Part shown: positions 11,582-23,080 of the stretch, piece after piece
Numbering within the stretch: the stretch's first letter is position 1
Layout of the letters: every line of letters begins with the position of its first letter
Notes under the pieces: model-generated
Databases searched by the model: none
What the model saw: the letters and a program-made list of their open reading frames with translations, nothing else
What the model was told of the DNA's origin: nothing
Position numbers and translations under genes: made by a program
From: Jaltomata sinuosa
Lineage: Eukaryota > Streptophyta > Magnoliopsida > Solanales > Solanaceae
NCBI GenBank assembly: GCA_003996215.1
Contig: QJPP01001690.1
Location: 429,782 to 493,781 of the forward strand
Direction of reading: 5' to 3'
Length of the DNA: 64,000 nt

Positions 11582-13759
11582 TGTAATGAGCGGATTCATC
11601 TTTACGGGTAGTTCAATTGTGCCAAGTTATAGAGTTAGAAAACTCTGGGTTGGAGAGTTTGAAATTCTGGGCTAGGCTAGCCTCGGCCGAATTTGGAGCG
11701 AGGTGGAATCTAGGGAAATCTGTGTAAGGATTGGGTTAGGTGTCTTGTTTCGATCTAGTTTTCCAAGTAGCCAAGACATAAAGGAGTCCGGGGGATTTTT
11801 TGAAATTGAATTTGGGTAAGTAGAACTCTCGAAATCGCGTTTGACGTGGAGGGGTTGTTTTAGGTCATCGGGGGAAGCAAGTGTGTTGTAAAATGACCAA
11901 ATTTTGGAGATTTTTGGACATTCTATCTGTGACGAGCGCAACGGCTCCACCGTAGCGATCTCCGCTATAGCATTGGAAAATACTGCTATAGCGGTGGTCA
12001 AGGCGGTCAACGCCGCTTAAGACCGCTATAGCAGAAGTCGTCCGCTATAGCGGGCCAACGGGTTTTTAATGAAGAAACTTCCCCAAAATAGTTCAGTTTT
12101 CTATAATTCATTTGGGAGAAGAACTAGGGCAATTTCAGGCAGTTTCCTCCGTTCTTCATCGTTTTTCTTCCCTAAGATAAGGTTTCTACTCCCCAAACTT
12201 TGTACTACTCTTTCTATGCGGTAGAATTGCTAGGAGGGAACTTGGGGGAAGGTTGGAATAACCTAGGAATGGTGGAATCTGGGAAAGAAAAAGGATTCTA
12301 AACATGAAAGTTCTTGGGTATTGTTAAAAGTGAAATATAATGATCATATGTTGTTAAATTCTCTATTTTTATTCGTGAAAATGATAGAACTAGGGAAATT
12401 AATGGTGGGAAATCTCGGGAAAAGGGTGGAGCGATCATGGGTGGCCTGGGGTTATGGGATTTGGTGTAATCCGGGTAATGTGCAGGCCTTGTTTGTTAAT
12501 TTCATGTACTTGTATGTTATTTTAGACCAAGAACGAGAGAGGAATCCGGAACACGAGAAAGCTCGGGTTGAGTAGAGCTTGGATCATTTTGAGGTAGGTG
12601 ATGGCTTATGATTCCTGTGAATGTGGTATATGTTTGTACTCTTATCTAAGTGCTTGTATGAATTACATTGCTTAGAGGAATTATGTAGAATGTCTAAGGG
12701 TCCTGTTTTACAGTCTGTGAATTGAATGGTGTGTTGCTTGTTGGTTTACAAGTTGTTTGTTCATCTATTGACTGTGGGTTGTTGACATTCGATTGGCTCG
12801 GGTACCATGCCTGGTACGGGAATACTAATGGTTGGCTCGGGTACCATGCCTGGTACGGGATAATAACGGTTGGCTCGGGTACCACGCCTGGTAAGGATTT
12901 ATTTTACTGCATCTTTGCATTATTATTGTTGTATTGCATTGACTGTTATTGGTTCCGTGAGTGGACTAGGCTATTTTACTGAAATGTGATACTTGTTTTG
13001 GTGGTCCTTGATGTGACCGGGAAACTTTGTTATAATTGTTGAGTGGGTCTTGGATTAGGCTGGGTTGTTCATTTACACTTAGGTGTTATTTAGAGGGGAT
13101 CCCAAGGTGGGTCCGGGCTAGACGGAAAGGTATAGTTATTGGTATATGATTATGGTTTAGAGTTATCAGAGATGGATTTCATGCAGGAACAAGCTAGGTA
13201 GAAACTTGTAGTCTAGGGTTTGTTGACTTGTTGCATGTCTTCCATACTAATTACTTGATTTGTTGTACTGCTTATACACTGTTTATTTGGAAATTGGTTG
13301 ATGATCCTACCAGTACACGGTGGTTGTGTACTGATATTATACTTGGTTGTTTTTGTTGTAAGTACACCAAATCTTCTGGAGGTTGACGCACGACCTCACC
13401 TGTAGGCCGGACTGTTCCAAGATATCAAGGGTGATCCATTCGACCAAGCCGCCTTGATGCTTATCTTTTGAGTTATAGCCCAATTATTTCGGGCTTAGAC
13501 TATCTCTTTTATTGTTTAAGTTTTGGGGTTGCATTCCCGTATTCTAGATGTTGGTAGAATTGTTTGGTACTGCGACTTTTAGTTTCTAGGGGGATTTTTC
13601 GCAGGATAATTTTAATGATATAGTTCTTTCCTGGTTTGAATTGCTAGTTTACTTTTGTTGCTGGTTTTAGGCTGTTAGTCTAGGCCAAGGGTTGAACTCT
13701 ATTGGTTCGCTCATCCGGGGGTTGGGTGGGTGCTATTCACGATGGTCTGGGTCGTGACA
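11582..13759 (+). repeat. B1 3' LTR
   Basis: It starts TGTAATGAGCGG and ends GGTCGTGACA, directly followed by the target duplication CCTTT at 13760-13764. A purine-rich tract GGGGAGGAAC lies at 11551-11560, about 20 bases before the LTR start. It could be the polypurine tract, although it does not abut the LTR. Content parallels the 5' LTR. Confidence 0.92.
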
Positions 13760-14835
13760 CCTTTGAGCCTGAAAGCCTTTTCTTTGGACAACCACATTTT
13801 AGCCTATACCCTTCTGAGTGCTTACATGCACTATCCCTCTCTTGGCCCGACCTCCTTGAGCGCACTGAAGATTTGCAAATTACACAAGAAAATTCAAGTT
13901 TGAAGCTGTCAAAAGCAAAAGATGTTGCATCCCTGAAAGTCAAGGATACAAAATGACTTCAAAAGAAAAAAAAAGAGTTAAAAACTCTCCACAAGTCTAG
14001 ACAAGGAGAAACAACAAAGAAAAATACTCCAACAATAATGTAGAAGTTGAAAAAAGAAGAAGTCATTAGAAAAAGGGAGAGAAGACTCCGATAATCAAAG
14101 ATTCAAAAGAAGTCAAAACAAAATAAAGGGACAACACAGAAGTTCAAGCGCTAAAAGCGCAACAAAAGTACAAATTCAGTGCAATGCTCAAAAGAGGGAT
14201 TAAGCCACTTTTATCCCAAATGAATATCCTACTCGTCCCTAAGCCAACATTACAAGCTGATTACAAGTCCTACATGATCTTATTTCAAATATTCTCACAT
14301 TAGTGGAGATTTACATGAAGGCCAAGCATATGACATCATAATTGCATGCATTGAACATTTTTATGAGTGTGAGTGTTCTTTAAAAATATTCTCAAAACAA
14401 ATACTCCAGATATGTGCAAATGAGGACTTTCTTTGTGGTAAGAGCACTTGAAACATGATGATAGGTATAGTTCAAATTTTTTATTTGAAGCAAGACGAAC
14501 AAATCTTGTTGATACTTAGGTATGTTTGAGGTACCACTTGAAACTACAAGAATTACCTCGAAGTCAATCTCAGTTAGGTGCGAAGCAAATGAGAAACTTT
14601 CCATGCAATGCTAAATGTTGGTACCAACTACAGTCGAGATTTGATTCTTTCTTCACATGCTTTTTTGTTCAAAATAAAATTGGGGCAAGCACCCACCTTT
14701 CTAATTTATGTCAAAGTGACATTTTCTTTTTCTGTGTTATTTTTTATTTGTTAAACTGACATGTTGAGTTGTTATCTTCCTGTGTTATTGTTTATCTGTT
14801 AAACTGACATGTTGAGTTGTTATCTTGTCAAATTG
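13760..14835 (+). other. A1 3' untranslated region, non-coding
   Basis: This continues A1 after the B1 insertion. It begins CCTTTGAGCCTGAAAGCC, a phrase I associate with Ogre/Tat-type 3' regions. The sequence is A-rich with no long open frame. It leads into tandem repeats from about 14836. I see nothing gene-like in it. Confidence 0.6.
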
Positions 14836-15360
14836 ACACATTTTTTAAAATTGGGTTGTCATCCCATTCAAAATGACACATTTTTTAAAAAATTGGGTTG
14901 TCATCCCATTCAAAATGACACATTTTTTAAAATTGAGTTGTCATCTCATTCAAAATGATATATTTTTTAAAATTGGGTTGTCATCCCATTCAAAATGACA
15001 CATTTTCTAAAATTGGGTTGTCATCTCATTCAAAATGACACATTTTTTAAAATTGAGTTGTCATCCCATTCAAAATGACACATTTTTTAAAATTCGTTTG
15101 TCATCTCATTCAAAATGACACATTTTTTAAAATTGGGTTGTCATCCCATTCAAAATGACATATTTTTAAAATTGGTTTGTCATCCTATTCAAAATGACAT
15201 GTTTTTTAAAATTGAGTTGTCATACCGTTTAAAATGATGTATTTTTTTAAGTTGGATCGTCACTCCTATATATGTGACATGTTTTATTGGATCGTCACTC
15301 ATATATTTGTGACATGTTATGTTGAATCCTCACCTTTTTCTTTGTGACATACTGTATTTT
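14836..15360 (+). repeat. 40-bp tandem array in the A1 3' UTR
   Basis: Units of 40 bp (for example starting at 14891, 14931 and 14971) read TTGGGTTGTCATCCCATTC, then AAAATGACACATTTTTTAAAA. About ten units run to 15240. Three degenerate units with GTCAC and GTGAC arms extend to about 15355. Each unit holds a short inverted repeat, TGTCAT with ATGACA. Tandem repeats in the 3' UTR are a known feature of Ogre/Tat elements. Confidence 0.9.
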
Positions 15361-15394
15361 CTATTAATGAGTTTAGAGCAGATGGTTATGACAC

Positions 15395-16145
15395 GTTGAG
15401 TTATCACCTCATTCAAAGTGACATATCAAATTTAAGTTGGGTTGTCCGCCTTTTAATGAGACACGTTGGGTTGTCACCTCGTTCAAAGTGATATATCAAA
15501 TTCAAGATTGGGTCATCCGCCTTTCAATGAGACACGTTGGATTGTCACCTTGTTCAAAGTGACATCAAATTCAAGTTGGGTCGTCCGCCTTTCAATGAGA
15601 CATGTTGGGTTGTCACCTCGTTCAAAGTGACATATCAAATTCAAGCTAGGCCATCCGCCTTTCAAAGAGATAAGATTGGGTAGTCCGCCTTTTAATGAGA
15701 AACGTTGGGTTGTCACCTCGTTCAAAGTGATATATCACATTCAAGTTGGGTCGTCCGCCTTTCAATAAGACAAGTTGGGTTGTCACCTCATTCAAAGTGA
15801 CATCAAATTTGAATTGGGTCGACCGCTTTCCAATGAGATATGTTGAGTTGTCACCTCGTTCAAAGTGACATATTAAATTCAAGTTGGATCATTCGTATTT
15901 CAATGGGACATGTTGGGTTATCACCTCGTTCAAAGTGACATATCAAATTCAAGTTGGGTTGTCCAACTTTCAATAAGACACATTGGGTTGTCACCTCATT
16001 CAAAGTGACATATCAAATTCAAAATGGGTTGTCCGTCTTTCAATGAGACAGGTTGGGTTGTCACCTCATTCAAAGTGACATATCAAATTCAAATTGGGTT
16101 GTCCGCCTTTCAATGAGACAAAAATAGATTGTCCGCCTTTCAATG
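15395..16145 (+). repeat. 70-bp tandem array in the A1 3' UTR
   Basis: About eleven units of about 70 bp occur, some with deletions. Each combines TTGGGTTGTCACCTCGTTC, then AAAGTGACATATCAAATTCA, then GTTGGGTCGTCCGCC and TTTCAATGAGACA. The first half resembles the 40-bp unit, so the longer unit probably arose by adding about 30 bp. The inverted repeat here is TGTCAC with GTGACA. The last five bases (CAATG) are the left target duplication of B3, and the array resumes at 18162. Confidence 0.9.
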
Positions 16146-18161
16146 TGTCACGACCCAACCCATCGTGAGTGGCACCCACCCAACCTCCGAATGAGCAAAC
16201 CAATAGAGTTCAACCCTTGCCTAGACTAACAGCCTAAAACCAGCAAGCAAAAAGTAAACTAACAATCAAACAATTCAATAACTAAACATAATTATTATCC
16301 TGCAGAAAATCCCTCCTAGGAACTGAAATTCATTGTACCAAACATCAGTACCAAATATCTAGAACACGGAGATGCAACCCCTAATGGTAGGATCATCAGC
16401 CAGTTTCCAAGTAAACAGTATATATAACAGTACAACATATATAAGTAAATATATGGAAATCATGCAATAAGTATACAGGCCCTAGACTACAAGTCTCTAC
16501 CTACCTTGTCCCAGCATGAAATCCATCTCTTACAGTTCTATACCACGAATATGAGCCATTAACTATACCCTTCAGTCTAGTCCGGACTCACCCTAGAATC
16601 CCCTCTAGACACATACCAAAGTAATGATTCAACACGGCCTAAACCAAGACCAACACAGCAGTTAAACAAGTTCCCGGCCACTCAAGGACCACCAACAATA
16701 TCACCTTTAACTAGGCAACCCAGTCCCCTCATGGAACCCATACCAAGTATCACATTCAGTAAAATAACTTGGTTCACTCACGGAACCAATATCAACCAAT
16801 GCAATACAATAGTCAATGAAACAATGCAAGATGTAATAAAGTAAACCCGTACCAGGCGTGGTACCCGTGCCAACAGAATGTTATACCCATACTAGGCGTG
16901 GTACCCATTCCAATCATGTGTTATGCCCATACCAGGCGTGGTACCCGAGCCAACCAAATGTCAACAAACCACAGTCAATAGATGAACACACACAACTTGT
17001 AAAACCAACAAGTAAAATCGTTCAATCACAGAATGTAAACAGGAACCTAGACATTCCATACAATTTGTCTAAGCCATGTAATGCATACAATCACTTAGAC
17101 ATGTGTACATGAATATACATATTCACAGAAAATCATAAGCCATCACCTACCTCGAAATGTTCCAAGCTCTATTCGACCCGAGCTTTCCCGTGTTCTGGAT
17201 TCCTCTCTCATTCTTGGTCTATAAACAACACACAGGACATATAGTTAACACCCAAGGCCTGTACATTACTTGGATTATACTAAATCCCCAAACCCCAAGC
17301 CACCCATGATCATCCCACCCCTTTCCCGAGCTTTTCCACCGTTAATTCTCCTAGTTCTATCATTTTTTACGGATAAAATAGGGAATTAAACAACCTATGA
17401 TCATAATAATGTACTTTGATCCATACCCAAGAACTCACATGCTTGGAATCCCCTTCCTTCCCTGAATTCCACCATCTCTAGGTTATTCTAACCTTCCCCA
17501 AATTCCATCCTAGCAATTCTACCGTATAGGAAACGTAATACAAAGATTGGGGAATGAAAACCTTACTTTAGGGAAGAATTTTGACGAAGAAAGGAAGAAA
17601 AATGCCTGGAATCGCCTAGTCCTTCTCCCCAAATGAAATTGAGAAAAACTAAATGTTTTGGGAGCCGTTTCTGTATGAAAACCCGTCGGCCCGCTCCACA
17701 GTAGCCCACCACTATAGCAGTCTTAAGTAGGTTGACCGCCCTTTGACCGCCGCTATAGCGATAATTTCTAATGCTATAGTGGTGGCCGCTATCGCGCGTG
17801 ACTATGCTCGTCACGGACAGAAAGTCCAAAAATCTGCCAGTTTTGGCCATTTCACAACACACTTGCTTTCTCCGACAATTCAAATTAATCCCTTCACATC
17901 AAGCGCAATTACGGGAGTTGTACTTACCCAAATGTGATTCCAAAAAGTCTCCCAGACTCCTTTATGTCTTGGCTACATGGAAAACTAGCTCAATCTAAGA
18001 CACTTAAACCCATTTTTACCTGGATTTCCCTAGACTCTACCTCGCTCCAAAATCGATCTAGGCTAGCCTAGCCCAGAATTTCAAACTCCCAAACCCAGAG
18101 TTTTTTAACTCTAAGACATGGTATGATTGGACTACCCGTAACGACGGATCCGGTCGTTACA
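16146..18161 (-). mobile_element. Solo LTR B3 of the Tekay-like B family, minus strand
   Basis: Reading the plus strand, it starts TGTCACGACCCAACCC and ends GGATCCGGTCGTTACA, the reverse complement of B-family LTR ends. Length is 2016 bp. The target duplication CAATG is perfect (16141-16145 and 18162-18166) and restores a normal 70-bp repeat unit when the LTR is removed. No internal sequence is present, so it arose by recombination between the two LTRs of a former full element. It carries reversed palindrome and hairpin-minisatellite clusters. Confidence 0.95.
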
Positions 18162-18523
18162 CAATGAGACAAAAATGGATTTTTTGTTGTTCAAAGAACA
18201 AGTTGGGTCGTTCGCCTTTCAATGAGACATGTACACAACTTTGTATCCCCAGCGTCCCACAATTTGACACTGGGTGATTTTGGAAAATAATGTCAAAGGT
18301 ACGTAATTATTTTTTGTCTTAGAATATTTTTTTCTTGTTTATTATCTTTTCATTTAAAATAATTCAATCTCGCCAGCAGACATAGAGGATTTTCAAAACT
18401 CTATCAAAGTCTAGCATCATTCTGTGCATATGTTATTCCTTTTCTTTGTCAAGTCAAAATTGGCTACACGTCAACGTATTCGTTCAAAGATTCTTTCATT
18501 ATCTCTGAACGAAGATGGGCAGT
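18162..18523 (+). other. End of the A1 70-bp array and 3' end of the internal region
   Basis: One or two repeat units continue to about 18235. A unique stretch then leads to GAACGAAGATGGGCAGT directly before the 3' LTR at 18524. The purine-rich GAAGATGGGCAG (18511-18522) is in the right place for a polypurine tract. Confidence 0.72.
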
Positions 18524-19166
18524 TGTTGACACCCAATTTTGGCCTGATATTTTTCAAGTTAATATTTTTAAATCTTTTATTCGTTAAATTGCACAAAATA
18601 TAATTTTTTCTCATATTTTTTCAATGTTAATATAATTTATTGATAAGTATCCTCACTTTTGAACATATTGAGATTTTTATCAAATTTCTATTCATTTTAG
18701 TTAATTTTAATTATCGTTAATTTTTGTTACAATCATTTTTTCATAAATAAATATTGTTTAATTTGATTGAATCATCAATTGTTTAGTTTTTATACACTCC
18801 ATTAATACATAAAGGTGGAGAAGATATTTTTTGCACAGATAAATAAATAGCACATGATTTTAGGTAAACCATAGTTTTGAGCACATGGTTTTGAGCACAC
18901 AGTTTTGATAGCCCATGGTTTTGTTTTGCCACCTAGATGATTTAGGTTTTAAAGTTTTCTATAAAGTGTCTCATACACACTACACACTCCTTGGTGGTGG
19001 ATAATTTCTAAATTTGGCAAAAAATTCTCAAAGGTTCTCTTCTTTCCCTTCAGTGTTCACCGGCCGCTGCCACTCCATCAGAATCGAACACCTCCGGTGA
19101 AAACCCAGATCCGCCAATCTCCATTCTCCCTTCCTCTTCATCTTCGGTGAGCTCCATCACTATAAC
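18524..19166 (+). repeat. A1 3' LTR, left part
   Basis: It starts TGTTGACACCCAATTTTGG, the canonical start of this LTR family, and matches A3 from 28986. It contains the conserved TATA motif (18960-18966). It is interrupted by B2; the last five bases (ATAAC, 19162-19166) are the left target duplication. Confidence 0.9.
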
Positions 19167-21401
19167 TGTAATGACCGGGTCAGTTGTTATGGGTAGACCA
19201 ATCGTGCCAAGTTTTAGAGTTAGAAAACTCCAGATTTGGGGGTTTGAAATTCTAGGCTACGCTAGCCTCGGTCGGTTTTGGATCGAGGTAGAGTCTAGGG
19301 AAATCTGGGTAAGGATTGGTCTTTGTGTCTTGATTCGAGCTAGTTTTCCATGTAGCCAAGACATAAAGGAGTCCGGGGGACTTTTCAAAATCGTATTTGG
19401 GTTGATAGAACTCCAGGAATCGCGTTTGACGTGAAGGGATTGTTTTGGGTTATCGGGAAAAGCAAGTGCGTTGTAAAATGGCCAAAACTGGGAAATTTCT
19501 AGACCTTCTGTGCATAACGGGCGCAACCACGTGCGATAGCGTCCATCGCTATAGCGGTGGAAATTACCGCTATAGCGGCGGTCAAAGGGCGGTCAACCTA
19601 CCTAAGACCACTATAGCGGCAACCTATCGCTATAGCGGGACTGCTATAGCGGAGCGGGGACCGCTATTGTGGGCCAACATGATTTTAATGCAAAAACAAC
19701 TCCCAACATATTCAGTTTTTCACAATTTCATTTTGGGAGAAGGGCTAGGCGATTCCAGGCATTTTTCTTCTTTTTTCGGTCAAAATTCTTCCCCAAGGTA
19801 AGGTTTTGGTCCCCCAATCTTTGTATTACATTTCTTATACGGTAGAATTTCTAGGAGGGAATTTAAGAAAGGTTAGAATAACCTAGGGATTTTGAAATTC
19901 GGGAAAGGAAAGGAATTTCAAGCTTGTGTATTCTTGGGTATGGATTAAAGTACATTATTATGATCATACGTTATTTAATTCCCTATTTTATCCATAAAAA
20001 TGATAGAACTAGGAGAATTAACAGTGGGAAAGCCCGGGAAAATGGTGGGATGATCATGGGTGGCCTGGGGTTTGGGGATTTGGTATAATCCGGGTAATGT
20101 GTAGGCCTTGTGTGTTAATTGTATGTACTGTGTGTTGTTTTTAGACCAAGAACGAGAGAGGAATCCGAAACACGGAAAAGCTCGGGTCCAATAGAGCTTG
20201 GAACATTTCGAGGTAGGTGATGGCTTATGATTTTCTGTGAATGTGTATATTCATGTACTCATGTCTAAGTGATTGTATGCATTACATTGCTTTGGAAAGT
20301 TGTGTGGAATGTCTAGGTTCCTGTTTACAGTCTGTGAACTATGTTTACTTGTTGGTTTTACAAGTTGTGTGTGTTCATATATTGACTGTGGTTTGTTGAC
20401 ATTTGGTTGGGGGTACCACATCTGGTACGGGTATAACAAATGGTTGGCACGAGTACCACGCCTGGTACGGGTATAACACTTAGTTGGCACGGGTACCACG
20501 CCTGGTACGGGTTTACTTTATTGCATCTTGCATTAGTTCATTGATTATTGTATTGCATTGGCTGATATTGGTTCCGTGTGTGGACCGGGTAGTTTTACTG
20601 AATGTGATACTTGATATTGGTTTTGTGAGTGGACCGGGTTGTCTTTTAAAAGGTGTTATTATTGGTGGTCCTTGAGTGGCCGGCAACTTTGTATAACTGT
20701 TGTGTTGGTCTTGGTTTAGGCCGGGTGGAATCATTACTTTTGGTATGTGTCTAGAGGGGATTCTAGGGTGGGTCCGGGCTAGACGAAAAAGTATAGTTAA
20801 TGGCTCATGTTCGTGGTATAGAACTATAAGAGATGGATTTCATGCTGCGACAAGGTAGGTAGAGACTTGTAGTCTAGGACCTGTATACTTGTTGCATGTT
20901 TTCCATATATTTACTTGCATATGTTGTACTGTTATATATGTTGTTTACTTGAAAACTAGTTGATGATCCTACCAGTACACAGTGGTGGTGTACTGATACT
21001 GCACTTGCTTGTCTTTGGTGAGTACATGAAATCAACCAGCGACTGAGACGCGACCTCGCATTTAGCACCGACGATTTCTGACTTTCAAGGGTGAGCTTCT
21101 TGTTTCGAGCTACCTTGGGTTGTCCTTAGAGTTTCAGTCCATTGTTTCGGACCTAAAACTATTTCATTTTTATCTTTTGGGATTGCATCCCCGTATTCAG
21201 ATATTTGGTACGATGACTTTCAGTTCCTAGGAGGGATTTTCCGCAGGATAATGATTATGATTAGTTTTTGATTTGTTTTGATTGCTAGTTTACTTTTTGC
21301 TTGCTGGTTTTAGGCTGTTAGTATAGGCAAGGGTTGAACTCTATTGGTTCGCTCATCCGGGGGTTGGGTGGGTGTCACTCACAATGGGTTGGGTCGTGAT
21401 A
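19167..21401 (+). repeat. B2 5' LTR
   Basis: It starts TGTAATGACCGGGTC and ends GGGTCGTGATA, where the expected terminal CA is TA. The palindrome cluster is at about 19545-19670 and the three hairpin minisatellite units at about 20405-20512. A splice-donor-like CCAAGGTAAGG lies at 19793-19803. Confidence 0.92.
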
Positions 21402-21405
21402 AAGA

Positions 21406-21418
21406 TGGTATCAGAGCC
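21406..21418 (+). other. Primer-binding site of B2
   Basis: TGGTATCAGAGCC lies four bases after the LTR end, identical to that of B1, complementary to initiator methionine tRNA. Confidence 0.9.
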
Positions 21419-21620
21419 TAGGTTCGTTGATCTCGTCGTACCAAACAGGTCTAGTATAGTCTTGCGGAACGGTGCGGAGACGTCCATACTTTTCTTCGAG
21501 AGGCTATGGGGCTTTAGGGAAAACTATCTCTTCCTTCTTTCCTTCGTGCTATAACTCGATTCCAATTGATATCTGATGATACAAATTGATATCTAACCTC
21601 GTTCACTCTTCTGTTCGCAG

Positions 21621-23080
21621 ATGGTTACTACAAGGAATAATTGAGCAAGGCCAGCGGTTCCAGCAGCGGGCCCGGTAGTTTGTGACAGAGGTAGGGGAAG
21701 GGTCAGGGGACGAGCTAGAGCCACATCCACCAGGGGTGGAGATCGATCTGATGCTCCACGCGAGTTAACCCCTCCCCCACCTTAGGATCATGTGGCTGAG
21801 GACGTAGAAGAAATGGTTGTAGAGGATGGAGGGGCTCAAGAGGAGGCGACACCGGTTAGGGGTGCAGGACTTTCTACTATGACACCGGAAGCTTTTAAGC
21901 GGGCATGGGATATTCTGAGTGGGTTGGTTGGTGCTGGAGCCATACCCACATCTTATGCAAATAAGGCCTTGGATACTCAGCCAACGGTTGCTACAACACC
22001 AAGGATGGACGCAGCTTCGGGCATAAATGATCTCAACAGGCCCATGTTAGTCCCAGTGATGACAGGTAATGAGCATGAGATGTTGACTAAGTTCCTTAAG
22101 CTGAAACCTCCGATGTTTCAGGGTACAGACAAGGAGGATGCCTATGAGTTCATCCTGGATTTCCATGAGAAGTTGCACAAGTTGGGTATTGTATGTCAGC
22201 ATGGGGTGGATTTTTTCACTTTTCAGCTGCAGGGTGATGCCAAGCAGTGGTGGAGGTCTCATGTTGAGTGTCGGTCTTCTATTCTACCTCCACTGACTTG
22301 GGAGTAGTTCCACACGTTATTTCTAGAGAAGTACGTTCCAAGTACTTTGAGGGACCCGAAGAAGGATGAGTTTATGAACTTGGAGTAGGGTAGCATGTCT
22401 GTCTCAGCTTATGAGGCTAAGTTCCATACGTTGTCTCGTTTTGCTACACAGATGTTGGGTTCCGAGGAGGAACATGTCCGGTTGTTTGTCAAGGGTCTAA
22501 ATAGTGAACTGCAGGTACTGTCAGTGCATATGACTTCTTCGAGAAAGGGTTTTAATGATGTGGTGGATTATGTGAAGAAGATTGAGGGAGTTAGGCAAGC
22601 GGGGCAGGCTAAGAATTTAGCCAAGAAGCCCCGGAATGAGGGAAACTATGGTGGTTCATACTCCAGGGGCCAGCATCAGCAGGCTTATCCGGCCTGTCCT
22701 ATTCAGTTAGCTCTGCCAGCTACTACAGGTGGTCGTCAGGGAGCTTAGTCTTCAGCTCCTAGAGGCCAGGGAGCATCCTATACATCAGCTAGCAGACCTA
22801 CTCTTGACTGTAGTTGCTTTCATTGTGGTGAGTTAGGCCACTTTAAGAGAGAGTGTCCACATAGGCAAATAGGTAACCAGGGTCAGCAAGAGACTAGAGC
22901 AGTGGTTCTGGCCGGCAGAGGCGGTAATGCTGGGGGTCATCCACATGGTAGGCGAGGTATTTTTCAGGTAGGCCGAGGAGACCGAGGGAACGGCGGCGCA
23001 GGCAGAGGTGCGGCGCAGTCGGCTCGGGAAGTTGCCTGGATTGATGATCAGGCTCATTGCTATACTTTTCCAGGGAGGAC
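21621..23080 (+). pseudogene. B2 gag pseudogene
   Basis: The start ATG (21621) follows a CTTCTGTTCGCAG context shared with B1. The frame holds an Arg/Gly-rich N-terminus, a gag core (TKFLKLKPP at about 22090, AKQWWRSH at about 22240) and an intact CCHC zinc knuckle CFHCGELGHFKREC at 22815-22856. In-frame stops occur at 21642 (CGA to TGA) and at 21783, 22305, 22386 and 22746, the last four best explained as CAG to TAG. The frame is otherwise continuous across all of these, so the stops are point changes. Nucleocapsid role is inferred from the family. Confidence 0.92.

Larger units (their letters stand above)
4698..13759 (+). mobile_element. Tekay-like chromovirus B1, full length but decayed
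   Basis: Two LTRs of about 2.2 kb (4698-6908 and 11582-13759) flank a tRNA-iMet-type PBS and a gag-pol region ending in a chromodomain. The 5-bp target duplication CCTTT is perfect (4693-4697 and 13760-13764), so the element still sits in its original site inside A1. The first LTR bases read TATAACGATC where sister copies read TGTAATGACC. Gag and pol carry many stops, and about 0.5 kb of RT/RNase H is deleted, so this copy cannot move on its own. Confidence 0.95.

Noticed and set aside
15513..15882. Two overlapping open frames on the minus strand (70 and 78 residues) with repeats such as FERGDNPT
   Set aside because: They are translations of the 70-bp tandem array; the periodic wording follows from the DNA repeat and there is no independent coding evidence.
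14836..16145. CRISPR-like appearance of regularly spaced short repeats with inverted arms
   Set aside because: Units are contiguous tandem repeats without unique spacers, inside a plant retrotransposon 3' UTR.
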